From contig NC_089731.1 in assembly GCF_035083965.1 (NCBI RefSeq), positions 1,788,001 to 1,852,000 on the forward strand: 64,000 nucleotides of DNA, written 5' to 3'. A model generated the notes under the pieces. It made no database searches, had not been told where the DNA came from, and saw only the letters and a program-made list of their open reading frames with translations. The DNA is from Branchiostoma lanceolatum (lineage: Eukaryota > Chordata > Leptocardii > Amphioxiformes > Branchiostomatidae). The position numbers and the translations under genes were made by a program. Positions 22,101 through 32,280 of the stretch are shown here, one piece after another; the stretch's first letter is position 1, and every line of letters starts with the position of its first letter.

Positions 22101-25100
22101 CACTACACAGCATAGATGACTTGTTTTAAGTTCCAAAATGCTTCCTCAGGCCAACGCCATCAACAGATATGCTCCAGGTATGTTATAGCCTGTCTTGCAT
22201 GAAAATAACTTATTTCCCAAGTAGATACTCTTAGTTTTGTGTTTGTGGTTGCATGATACAGCCAACCAGTAATTGCAGAGCATGTACGTTTAGTGCAGTT
22301 ATACCTAAAAGGTACTAAAAAAGTTGAAGTATATCATTTTCAAGCAAATGCACAAGCCCCCCCTCCCCCATGCATGTATATATATGGGGGAGGGGGGCGA
22401 TATAGGAAAATGACAGTCACTAACTCTTTGTGTGTTTTTCTAGGCTTAGAAACCTTTGTTGTGTTTGTGGTTGCATGATACAGCCAACCAGTAATTGCAG
22501 AACAATAATGTACGTTAAGTGCAGTAATACCTACAAGGTACTAAAAAAGTATAAGTATAACATTTTCAAGCAACTGCACATTAGCCCCCATCCCCATGCA
22601 TGTATAAGGGGGAGTGGGGCGATGTAGGAAAATGACAGTCATCGTCATCTTTTTTTTGTGTTTTTCTAGACTTAGAAACCTGTTGGACCAAAGAAGATGC
22701 TCCCATCTCAAGTTTGGAAAATCTTTCAACAATTACAAGTCATTGATTATAAGAAGGACAGCTACAACACTGCAGAACTGACAGTTTTAGAAGGACAATT
22801 AGTTATTTGTATGAGCACAGAGAAAATGTGCTTTTATCACAGCATCAAATGTGAAACATTTATGGAAACAATTGTATTGCAAACTGGTTGATCTTTGCAA
22901 TCCTTGGTTAAGAATGGGCATTAGAAAGAAAAATCCAAAACTGTGTATTAAACAATTAGATCAATGATAATAAATATGATTGGAACATATTTAAATTATA
23001 TCATCATTGATTTATTAAATGGTATTCTTGATTCAAGACCTCCATCTTGATTCAAGAAACTGTTTCTAGGTTTAAGGAATTCATTCTTGAGGACAGAAAG
23101 GTATTCCTACAACAAGAACCTCACTCTTAGTGCAAGAAACTCATTCTAGGTGTAATAAATTCATTCTTGAGGTCAGAAAGGTATTCCTATTTCAAGAACC
23201 TTGCTCTTAGTGGAAGAAACTCATTCTAGGTGTAAGAAATTCATTCTTGAGGTCAGAAAGGTATTCCTATTTCAAGAACCTCGCTCTTAGTGGAAGAAAC
23301 TCATTCTTAGATGTAAGAAATTCATTCTTGAGGACAGAAAGGTATTCCTATTTCAAGAACCTCGCTCTTAGTGGAAGAAACTCATTCTAGGTGTAAGAAA
23401 TTCATTCTTGAGGTCAGAAAGGTATTCCTATTTCAAGAACCTCGCTCTCAGTGGAAGAAACTCATTCTAGATGTAGGAAATTCATTCTTGAGGACAGAAA
23501 GGTATTCCTATTTCAAGAACCTCACTCTTAGTGCAAGAAACTCATTCTAGGTGTAAGAAATTTATTCTTGAGGACAGAAGAAATAAGGAAATGTCAGTGA
23601 GGACGTAACAAATATAAACTTTTTCTTAGAATATTTTCCTCTGAAATTTATATATCTTAGATAAAAATTCTGTGCCAAAGAAGAGTCATAACAACAAGAA
23701 AATTTATTTCGAGGTTTTAGTCACATATGTGTGAGAAAAAACAACTTGGTCAGAGAAAAATATTCTAAGAAAAAGTTTATATTCCTTACGTCCTCACTGA
23801 CATTTCCTTATCCGTTCTTATTCTTGCACACAGAATAATTTTCTTTCTGGAAGATAATTTTTCTTCAACAAAGAAAAAACAAGAAAAAACGAGAATGGCA
23901 TTTTTTGTAGTGTACTGTAGGTAGGTCTGTGGACCACAGTAGGTAGTACAGAGTGTGGTAGTACCACAGAACTTACCTGACTACTGTAGGTAGGTCTGTG
24001 GACCACAGTAGGTAGTTCAGAGTGTGGTAGTACCACACGTAGAACTGGTAGTGCAGGGATCGGCTGAAGCACAGGCCGATGAAGTTAGAAGTGAAGAGAA
24101 CCGACACAATCTGTAAGATGTGGTTAAAGAAAATGTTCCTCAACCTTTTGCCTTACACCATGACATGTATAAATTTGGCTGAGGCTGATGAAGATAACTA
24201 AAAAGCACAGATTTTTACTGAAACACAAAACAGCTTACAAGGCAACAGTTACTCAAGAAACTGGACTGACATTGATGAAAGATAGCAGATCCTACCTAGA
24301 CCGTTTTCTAATATCTCCAGTTGCTTGAGTAACTGTTATCTTGCTATCTTATAACCTGGATGTCCAAAACATCATTGAACAGCTAACAACATTCTCTTTG
24401 AGGGACCTAATGTAGATAATTTGGTGTCAAATTTTGACCATCTGACCATAAGTTCCGAACCCCTGACCATGTGGTCTCTAGGGAGGATAACTAGCCACTA
24501 AACCACACATTTCTTGAAGGATATCATTGCTGCTGAGTTTAGACTCTTCCTGCTCCTTCTCAGGCACCTCCAGTCTTAACAGGTCAAGAAGACGACTTTT
24601 CCTGCAAAGAAAAGCAACATTTTCAAAAGTTCTAAATACCAGTATTGTTAGTTCTTTTGCCGTAAAAGGTGATACGTCATCTAGAAATGTTACAAAAAAG
24701 GACAACAGTATAGCATCCAAATACAAAACTATTTGATTCTCTGACATGGGAAAAACGTTTCAATGCCTACAAATACACTCTCATGTTTGCTGAAAAAATA
24801 TTAGAAAATGAAGTTATAGCACTTTCATGACAAATACACATTCAAATGATACTTGACTTACTTTCAAGACTTACTTGTCTTACTTCACTTGCGTTGGGTG
24901 CCATTTTTCATTTTCCAAATGATACACAATGGGGCTAATGCGTACAAGTTCCTTTCTAACATTCTATTAAAACTTCCCGGATATCTTCAAATAAACTATG
25001 ATTTTATATTTTCTAAGGCCAACTTTCAAATCTTAACTTTCAAATCTTAAGCTAGGAATGAAAGACTGACTTGTTCCATCTGTAGACTGCAAACATGGCG

Positions 25101-28100
25101 AGAGCTGCTAGGTGGAGCCCCAGCAGGGACAGGTGGAAGTAGCGGTTCAGGAAGACGTCCTCCGGGAGGAACCGCCAGTTCACCGTCCAGATGAAGAAGA
25201 ACTGGCGACCCAGGTCAAAGGACCGTACCATGTAACCCACAGGGTTCTCCAATAGAAAAGGAACAGCCAGAACTAACTGCACTCAAGACAAAGAAAAAAA
25301 GAACACAGGATAATTCAACAAGACTGGCTATACCATTATAGCCTGAGTACCAGCCTCCGTAGTGACCGCTGGCTCAAAAAAAATTGCTTGCTAACTATGG
25401 ATTTTTTTTTAGCCAGCGGTCACTGCGGAGGCTGGTACTCAGGCTAATACCATTATATTCATCCCTGAGGTGTTGCCAAAAACCCAAAGATCTTTTAGTC
25501 TTGTACCATTCACATGAATTATGATGATATGAATCTGCCGTGCTGGATGTTTAAGCCTTAAAGTTGCCAGAAATTTATCTTAGTATATAATCAGCCAGTT
25601 GAATTATACATTTTATAGATATTAATTTCTAGACATTTAAAGATATTTTTTAAGTTCCTAGGTTGTCTTTCAAAATCAAAATGAGTAGTATTTGATTGCT
25701 ATACACACCTGCAGTCCAGCACAGATGGCCAGCCTAGCAACCGTTTTGACCACGCCCAGCTCCGTTAGCAACAGCAGAAGCAGGCCGGGAGCAAACAGGA
25801 GGACATTCATCTTAATGGAGACGGCAAAACTGTCGAAAAGATTGGAAAAGATTTTTAAAAACGATTCAATGAAACATTTTAGTCAACAGGAACTTATTTT
25901 AAGGTAGAAAAGACAGCAGAAGGGGAATAAAGATATGGAGAAGGAGGAATGATGAATCAGATTACAAGGAAGGAGGGAAAAAGCCAGAATAGGACAGGAA
26001 AACAGGTATCAACTATTTTGAAACAGGGAAGAGAGCAGAGAGCAGACAAAGTGCGAGGCTACCTCATGAGGTGAAAAGGTAAAGGTAGTCCCATAGCCTT
26101 TTTGAGGAAATAATGGCAGGGGGTTTATAATCATATCAAGGGTGTCTATGGCACATTATACATGAAGGAAGGTGGAACCCATCCCCATCCTTCCACCACC
26201 CATGTCGAGACCAAAAGATTCTTACAGACTCTGGGGTGTTTCTATATTGCTACACAAGTGCCTTTTCCAAGAGTACAACATTGGTACCTTGTCAGAGGAT
26301 TCAAAACTAGGACCTCTGGATTCTAAGGCAAACAACCTCACCTGTTTTGTCAAAACACCATGCCACTGGAGGGAGAATATTAATTAAGTACGTACCTGTA
26401 CCAGAAGCAGCCCCAGGCCCAGTGTTTGTCCAGGAACAGGTTGATTGACAGGTAGAGGAACAGCATGGCGACCGGGTCGTTGAACAGCCGCAGCACGAAG
26501 ATGGAGTGGATCCGGTACGAGGCCAGGCACATGAACAGGAACGCGTATGGAGGCACCTGGGGGGAACAGTAACATCAGACACTATTACCCCGTTCACACT
26601 CATTTTTTTCAATCGCGATTGAAGTATAATCGCGATTGTTCGATCCGATCGCGATTGAACGCAAAGAAACTTTTACGTTCACACTGCTTTTCGCCAAGTG
26701 GATTAAAGTACGCCGTGATCCGACCGCGATTGAAGCACGAGGTCAAAGGTTCGGCGTCGCTTGCTACAAAATGGTGGGAGTCTACAAACTTTTGGAGAAT
26801 GTTCTGTAGCCGTGGAAGGGAAGGCAATTGGCGGGCTATGATCGCGAGAAGGCGTGAACGACGAAGGCTTTTGTATATTGGCCTCGCTGTAGTACGGGTA
26901 ATGAACGCGACAAGTGCTGTAGACAGGACAATCTGGGAGTGTGAATGAAGCGACGATTGGTGGGAAAACATTGTTCTTGGTACATTACTTATGTGATAAG
27001 TTGCGACCCTAGCCTTGAACCGGCCGAAATCCCCGCGGATCGCGTTGGAATGAATCGTAGTTGCGTTCACACTCAAAATTTGATAGGATTGGATTGGATC
27101 CGATCGCGATTAATCCAATCAAACTACCTCCGGAGGTAGTTACAATCCAATCGCGATTGGATCGTTTTGGATCGTTCCAATCGCGATTGGGAGCGTTCAC
27201 ACTGAAAAAATCAATCGCGATCGGATCGATTCAATCGCGATTATACTTCAATCGCGATTGAAAAAAATGAGTGTGAACGGGGTCTATAGCACACCTGTAT
27301 AGACATCAGGTATTGTCTCACCTGTACAGTTTACCTGTACGAGGCGCAGCACATGAACAGGGATGCGTACAGAGGGACCTGTGGGGGAAAAAGAGGTGGT
27401 AAAGGAAGCTTTACACAGCTTCTAATGGCAGAGTTATGTAAGAATGTGATAAGCCCTTCAGAATCAGCGCAAATGAGCCACAGCGTCATGCCTCTCATGA
27501 ACAATATATATTCAGATAGGAGAGGGTACCATTGAACCACAAGACTCAACTACAGAAAAGCCATACTTTTCTGGTTAATCTAGGGTGGTTCGGAGTGATT
27601 GGGACCCAAAATATGATACAAATCTTGGGATGGTTTGGTAGACAAATATACAAGTAGATAATTTGTTACCTACTGTTGGTTTCAATCCTCTATGAAAAAA
27701 TATGCAGAGCCACATAAATAGATGAACCCTTCCATAGCTTATAAAAAAAGACAAAAATCTTAAAGGTTACTTTTCTGTTAACATAGAAAAACCCTGACAA
27801 ACCTTGACTGCCCTACCTTGAGTGTTCTGTTGTATATCCTGAAGACCAGCCCCAGCATGACCAGGTAGAGCCCAGCGAAGATGAACTGGGCCAGGCGGAT
27901 GTTGGCTCCGTGGCCGGTGATGTAGTACAGCACACCGAACACATACACGAACCCTGCAGGGTAACTGGGAAACAGGGTCTATCCTTTATAAATGTAGGAT
28001 CCTTACTGACTGGGGTTTAGAAAAAATACAGCTTCTGCTTAGCAATGCATGGGTACTTGTATATAATATATATACTTTCATATTGAGTGCTCAGTGCAGT

Positions 28101-29518
28101 GTTTCTGGTCTGATGATTCTATGCAGCTGGCCAATTGCAACTAAGAGTAAGACAAAATATTATGGCTTTAACTTTTAAGAGATAGTTGAATTGAAAGTAA
28201 GATTGTTTTTTCTTTACTTCAGCAATAGTATACTTTAATACTAATAGACATCTTAGATATAACAAACTAACAAACTGACATCTAAAAAAATAACATTTTC
28301 CCTTCATGTCTAAAGTTTGCTGGTCTTCGTTTTGGAGGAATCTGTTCAGGACTTGGTCCTCAACACATTGACCCACTAATCCTTGAGTTCTTCATCAATA
28401 GTTCCTGGTATAACTGCTCCATGACATGTGTCAGTCATAGCTGCTAATAGAGATCTAAGCAAATAAAAACAAACAAACACTCACACAAGCGGCCCTGTGT
28501 CCCCCCTCAGCTGCATGTAGTCGTACGTCCCGTTGATGACTCCCTCCACTTCCTGCATGTATGCAACCCAGTCAATCTCTGTATCTGCAATATAAGAAAA
28601 AAAGCATTGATTTACATGAATTAGATATGATTGGCTACCAATAAGCTGTTTCACAGTTTGAACTGAGCATGCACCAGGTGAGGTCAAAGTTGAAGCTCCA
28701 TATCTGCAATATAAGAAAAAAATGTATTGATATACAGAATGTGAATTAAATATGATGGGCCATTAATAAGCCGTCTCATGGTTTGAACTGAGCATGCATA
28801 AGGTTCAAAGGTTAAAGTTGAACCACCCTTGTAAATAGTTCTTGTCTATATAGACCATGCCTGACACATGTCGAGGAATGTTTCGTTTACTAATAGTAGT
28901 ATGTCTTAGGAGACTTTAAAAACATCATGTTACGCATACGCAGTTCAAAATGTGAACCAACTTATCACTCAGGCCAATCATATCATGTTTTGCCATAGTA
29001 AGTCATTTAGTTTGCACAAGTATGAAAAGAATATTCATAATGAGTGAATTTTGCTATCGACAGATTTTTATGACTTTTGCTCACTTGTGTGGTGTAAAAT
29101 GGAATGCAAAGAAGACACACTTATGAACGATAAACCTTTTGTGTTTTAAGAAACAAATTATTTGAATTATGACATGCATGTTGATCATGATGTATATTCA
29201 TATTTTTCTTGTGTAAAGAAAGTTATATCAGTGAAGTGCACATTTCTGCGGCACATTTCTGCGATCTAATATCTACAACAACTCACAGTTGACTCTGAGG
29301 ATGATGAAAACATTCAGCACGATCTCCAGACAGAAGAGCAGCCCCGCCACCAGCCACGTGTAGGTAGGGTCCAGCGCCACCCGGGGCAGCTCCTTATAAA
29401 TCTCCTTAGACGTCTTCAAGACGTTCCGAGACATCTTAGTCAGCGCCTTGGACAGCTTGAAGCTTTCCTTAGACTTGGGGCGCGATGGTCGCCCCGAAGA
29501 CGACGAGATTGCCGGCAT
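19186..29518 (-). CDS. ALG3: ALG3, dolichyl-P-Man alpha-1,3-mannosyltransferase
   Basis: ER membrane GT58 enzyme that transfers mannose from dolichyl-phosphate-mannose to Man5GlcNAc2-PP-dolichol, the first lumenal step of N-glycan precursor assembly. Exons (minus strand order): 29518-29287, 28584-28485, 27964-27817, 26556-26396, 25829-25709, 25276-25071, 24601-~24499, 24110-23977, 19345-19186; phases agree and give about 454 codons (human 438). Recognisable segments: [86 protein letters not shown] and [10 protein letters not shown]. It is a multi-pass hydrophobic protein. The start [10 protein letters not shown] gives a short basic cytosolic tail before the first membrane segment. The exon 7 donor is uncertain: the only in-phase GT is a weak TTA|GTGGCT. 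Intron 8 is over 4.6 kb and filled by a minisatellite and a transposon. Head-to-head with the next gene. Confidence 0.95.
19333..19640 (-). repeat. Tandem duplication covering ALG3 exon 9 acceptor
   Basis: About 155 bp that includes the first bases of exon 9 and the intron 8 acceptor (GAACAAGCAGTCTGCAAGTTA on the plus strand at about 19335) is repeated at about 19490. Both copies also share the CAGCATGGAACCCACAGTTC block further on, so a second acceptor-like site lies upstream of the real one. Confidence 0.8.
20131..21255 (-). repeat. ALG3 exon-8-derived minisatellite (~16 x 69-74 bp)
   Basis: Sixteen or so units of 69-74 bp. Read on the minus strand, each unit is the end of ALG3 exon 8 ([19 protein letters not shown]) with the donor CAG|GTAAGT and a few intron bases. 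The coding part stays open through many units because 69 is a multiple of three, which creates long spurious open frames. One more unit sits beside exon 8 itself at 23913-23976; the 2.66-kb transposon at 21256-23912 now splits the array. Confidence 0.95.
21256..23912. mobile_element. Non-autonomous CACTA-like transposon inside the minisatellite
   Basis: Termini are CACTACCAAAAATG (left) and its inverted partner ending TTTTTTGTAGTG (right), flanked by TA (21254-21255, 23913-23914). The interior is rich in TTCTTG/CAAGAA motifs, has a duplicated ~200-bp block (about 22230-22680) and five to six ~120-bp repeats (about 23040-23580). No transposase frame is visible. Assignment to CACTA/EnSpm rests only on the CACTA ends and a 2-bp duplication. 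Confidence 0.65.
23040..23585. repeat. ~120-bp tandem repeats internal to the transposon
   Basis: Five to six units with the landmarks ATTCTTGAGGACAGAAAGG, TATTCCTATTTCAAGAACC and GTGGAAGAAACTCATTC. They are subterminal repeats of the element at 21256-23912. Confidence 0.85.
25339..25446. mobile_element. Hairpin element, TAGCCT ends, 9-bp target duplication
   Basis: Arms of about 36 bp beginning TAGCCTGAGTACCAGCCTCC, with an A/T-rich loop, in ALG3 intron 5. Flanked by ATACCATTA at 25330-25338 and 25447-25455 (perfect 9-bp duplication). Stem sequence beyond the first ~15 bases is unrelated to the other three hairpins. Confidence 0.88.
26587..27283. mobile_element. ~700-bp DNA transposon, ACCCCGTTCACACTC ends
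   Basis: Ends are inverted copies of ACCCCGTTCACACTC followed by many AATCGCGATT palindromes. It lies in ALG3 intron 3, between exon 4 and a partial duplicate of that exon. The plus strand contains pieces that resemble the N-terminal region of HARBI1-type transposases, but in broken frame. The target duplication is not clear, so PIF/Harbinger assignment is a guess. Confidence 0.7.
27335..27378 (-). pseudogene. Partial duplicate of ALG3 exon 4 with its own splice sites
   Basis: Minus strand: acceptor CCCCACAG, then 44 nt encoding [14 protein letters not shown], then a GTAAAC donor. It matches the start of true exon 4 ([15 protein letters not shown]). Its length leaves the same phase as exon 4, so splicing from it directly to exon 5 would keep frame but drop about 39 residues. 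It is probably a non-functional copy; use as an alternative mini-exon cannot be excluded. Confidence 0.7.
28585..28815 (-). repeat. Tandem duplication covering ALG3 exon 2 acceptor
   Basis: A ~110-bp stretch starting at the exon 2 acceptor (plus-strand TATCTGCAATATAAG) is repeated immediately upstream in the transcript (about 28695-28815). Both copies contain GGTTTGAACTGAGCATGCA-like sequence, giving a second decoy acceptor. Confidence 0.8.
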
Positions 29519-29862
29519 TTTTGCGATGAAATGTTCAGTTTTGGGATGAAAAAGACCCCACCTTCTTCGTGATCTTGTACTTTGATACTCTCAGTCGAAC
29601 AGCTGGCGGGCCAAAGGTCAATATTATTTGGCCTAGACATCTTTTATTTATGGCGGTCATGATAATATAATTCATCAATTTTAGACGCTTCAAATATGAT
29701 AAAAGTACAAAAAAATTGTTTTGAATAAAACGGCTACTTCAGTATTTACGACACAGTCACGAATAAGATATCATTATATTCTTAACGAACTTGGAAAGAA
29801 AATTTCTTACCCCCTTTATTACAGTAGACTCGTCCATCACCAGAGGATGATGGGAGTCCAAA
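29519..29862. promoter_or_regulatory. Putative bidirectional promoter, ALG3 / folate-receptor-like gene
   Basis: Only 344 bp separate the ALG3 start codon (minus strand) from the start of the next gene (plus strand), so both promoters must lie here or overlap the 5' ends. No TATA box at a convincing distance was found. This is inferred from gene geometry alone. Confidence 0.5.
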
Positions 29863-32280
29863 ATGGCTGCCGGTAGAATAAATTTCGCTGTTTTCGCTCT
29901 TGTTTTCTCCGTTTTCGCCTGTCTTTGCTGCTGCGAGTCACACCAGAATAATGTCTGCACATACTACTGTGAGTACTTCATCCGTATGTGTTGTTATTGA
30001 GCTTGTTAAGGCTAAATCTGCGTTTAAACGTGAATGTTTTCATATCGATCAGGGTGTCCGCCCATATTGGTCAGGCATCTTGTTGTTGCTGGCGTCTTCA
30101 TTGTACTCAACATATTTGAACATAATAATTTTTGTAAACTTATGGCTCACTATAAGACAGCTATCATAAGATACAATTTGAAACCGAAAAGTTTACACAT
30201 ATGTAGCTTTTAATAGAAAATAGTTTAAACATCACCTTGCACTGCATGTTGCTGTTTTGAACTTGAAGTTACACATGTTTAAACTTTAATAGCTGAATGA
30301 GAAATCCTGATAGCAAGAAAATTTGCCAGGCTCTCTAAAATGAAAGGCTTTTCATACATTCTATGTGATAGATATTTGATAAATGCACATATTGGTGGGA
30401 CTGCGAGCGTCAAATTTCCAAATCTCCAAATCGGAATTAATTATTGATTTTTCCACTAGATTCCCTACTTGCCAATTAACGGTTAAATGAGCTCATGATT
30501 AACTTCGCATTTAAACCGACTACTCAAAATCCAGGTAAAAAAAAAACACGTGCTCACGAGTTGAATTCCTGCAGGATCGATATGCACGTCATTGTGTAAT
30601 TAATATTTCATTTACTCCATCCTAATTTTTGTGTTCGAACCCATGCACATTTTTTTCTGTTTTTGTCTTTATCTTATTTTCTCCATAAGATGATGTGAGA
30701 CACACTGTCGGAGTAACGTGAACAAGTGAGTCGAAATGCTTTTTTTCTCCTAATTTCCGAAATATTGTTTGCTTAACTCCATAAATTTTTGTTCACATGT
30801 TCATTAATTCTATCACCTGGTTTCATATATTTTGTTGTTGTTGTTATTGTATTTTCTAAGTGAGGTCGAAGAAAGTCAGTCGACAGTTAAGATTTTCCAG
30901 TCTCCACCAGACCCTTAATTGGGTAGTCAACAAAAAGTAAAAACTGTCTCTTCTTTAGCAAATTGTTCAATATTTACATTTATTCAGCAACCCAACTAGT
31001 CTGGTGGAGACTTAGGATTGTGAGTAAAGGTTCGACTTTAACATTCTGTTTCTCCCTCCCTGCATGCACAGATGACACGCGGTACTCAGAGCCGCAGGGT
31101 AACCTGGCCAACTGCACCTGGTACAGCAACAACTCTGGGTTCCTTTAACATACCCTTTCTCCTCCCTGCATGCACAGATGACACGCGGTACTCTGAGCCG
31201 CAGGGAAACCTGGCCAACTGCACCTGGTACAGCAACAACTGCTGCTGCCGTCGCACGGAGGTCACGTCCGTCGCCAGCTCCATGTACCCGCTGTTCGGCG
31301 CCACGCAGAAGTGTCGCAACGTCCTCAACTACATGATGTGCTACTTCTGCAGCCCTGAACAGTACCTCTGGTACTACGAGTAAGTAGTGTGCTTTGTTTG
31401 TTTTTTTGTTTGTTTTTTTGTTAGGACTTATTGTCTCCCGAGATGACATCACAGATGTCCTCGTTCAAGGTTCAAGGTTGTTTGTTGACAGTTGAGTGAA
31501 AAGGAAATTCAACAATGAAGAGCGGTCTAAACTGGAACAGTCCTACCTGACCGAAAATTCTACTCTACTCTACTCTTTGTTTGTTTATGAACTACATGAT
31601 GTGCTACTTCTACAGTCCTGAGCAGTACCTCTGGTACTACGAGTAAGTAGTGTTGTTTACAGCTAAGAGAAGCAGCACATGCAACATGAAGGAAACTGCA
31701 TACACCTGTATGTCCCGTCGGCAGGAAACATGAGGAGAGTATTTATATTTTACCTACCCAGCAACAGAGTTCACATCTGCGGGCAGTTCTGTGAACTGGT
31801 GTACAGAGAGTACAGCTCAGATCTAGAGCAGTAGAACTTGTAGAAGCAGAACATGGAACATGTATAGTATTTTTATTTTTCCTAACAGCAACAGAGTTCA
31901 CATCTGCGGGCGGTTCTGTGAGCTGGGGAGTGATGCTAAGATCCAGAGCACTTGAACTTGTAGAAGCAGAACACAGAACATGTATGATGGTATTTTTATT
32001 TTTCCTACCCAGCAACCGAGTCCACGTCTGCGGGCGTTTCTGTGAGCTGGTGTACCGTGAGTGCGGCTCAGCGTCGTACGAAGGCGTGGCCATCGCGTCG
32101 GCGTACGAGAGCGGCTGGGACTTCTGCCAGGCGCAGACCTACCTGGTGTCGGACGAGCTGCCGTGTTTCGACTACGACCCCAAGGTGTTCGGGGGAGGGG
32201 GGGTCGTGAAGGGGTGGAGAGGAGGGATAGTGGGGCTGGCTCTGTTTGTTTTAATGGTGAACTTCAGATACAGCATGTGA
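29863..32280 (+). CDS. Folate-receptor-like cysteine-rich secreted/GPI protein
   Basis: Exons 29863-29968, 31178-31379 and 32013-32280 join in frame to 191 codons. Exon 1 encodes a signal peptide (MAAGRINFAVFALVFSVFAC). The mature part is cysteine-dense, with YSNNCCCRR, CYFCSPEQYLWYY and VCGRFCELVYREC; the order C..CCC...C..CSP...C..FC...Y..C resembles the folate receptor / HHIP cysteine-rich domain. The C-terminus is glycine-rich and then hydrophobic (GIVGLALFVLMVNF), as in a GPI-attachment signal. Ligand is unknown: folate-binding tryptophans cannot be confirmed without an alignment. It lies head-to-head with ALG3. Borders of exons 2 and 3 are surrounded by duplicated junction copies, so other acceptors are possible; I chose the ones that give an open frame to the C-terminal exon. 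Confidence 0.72.
31040..32012 (+). repeat. Multiple duplicated exon junctions of the folate-receptor-like gene
   Basis: The exon 2 acceptor and first ~65 coding bases occur twice (about 31050-31135 and the used copy from 31160). The exon 2 end with its GTAAGTAGTG donor recurs near 31590-31650. The exon 3 acceptor with its first coding bases (CAGCAACAGAGTTCACATC) occurs at about 31750 and 31885 before the used copy at 32013. The first exon 3 copy reads NRVHICGQFCELVYREY and then a stop. Confidence 0.88.

Noticed and set aside
25052-25282. Separate small membrane protein
   Set aside because: It is ALG3 exon 6 (25071-25276), joined in phase with its neighbours.
26609-27076. 155-residue minus-strand frame as a gene
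   Set aside because: It lies entirely inside a terminal-inverted-repeat element and is made largely of its TCGCGA motifs.
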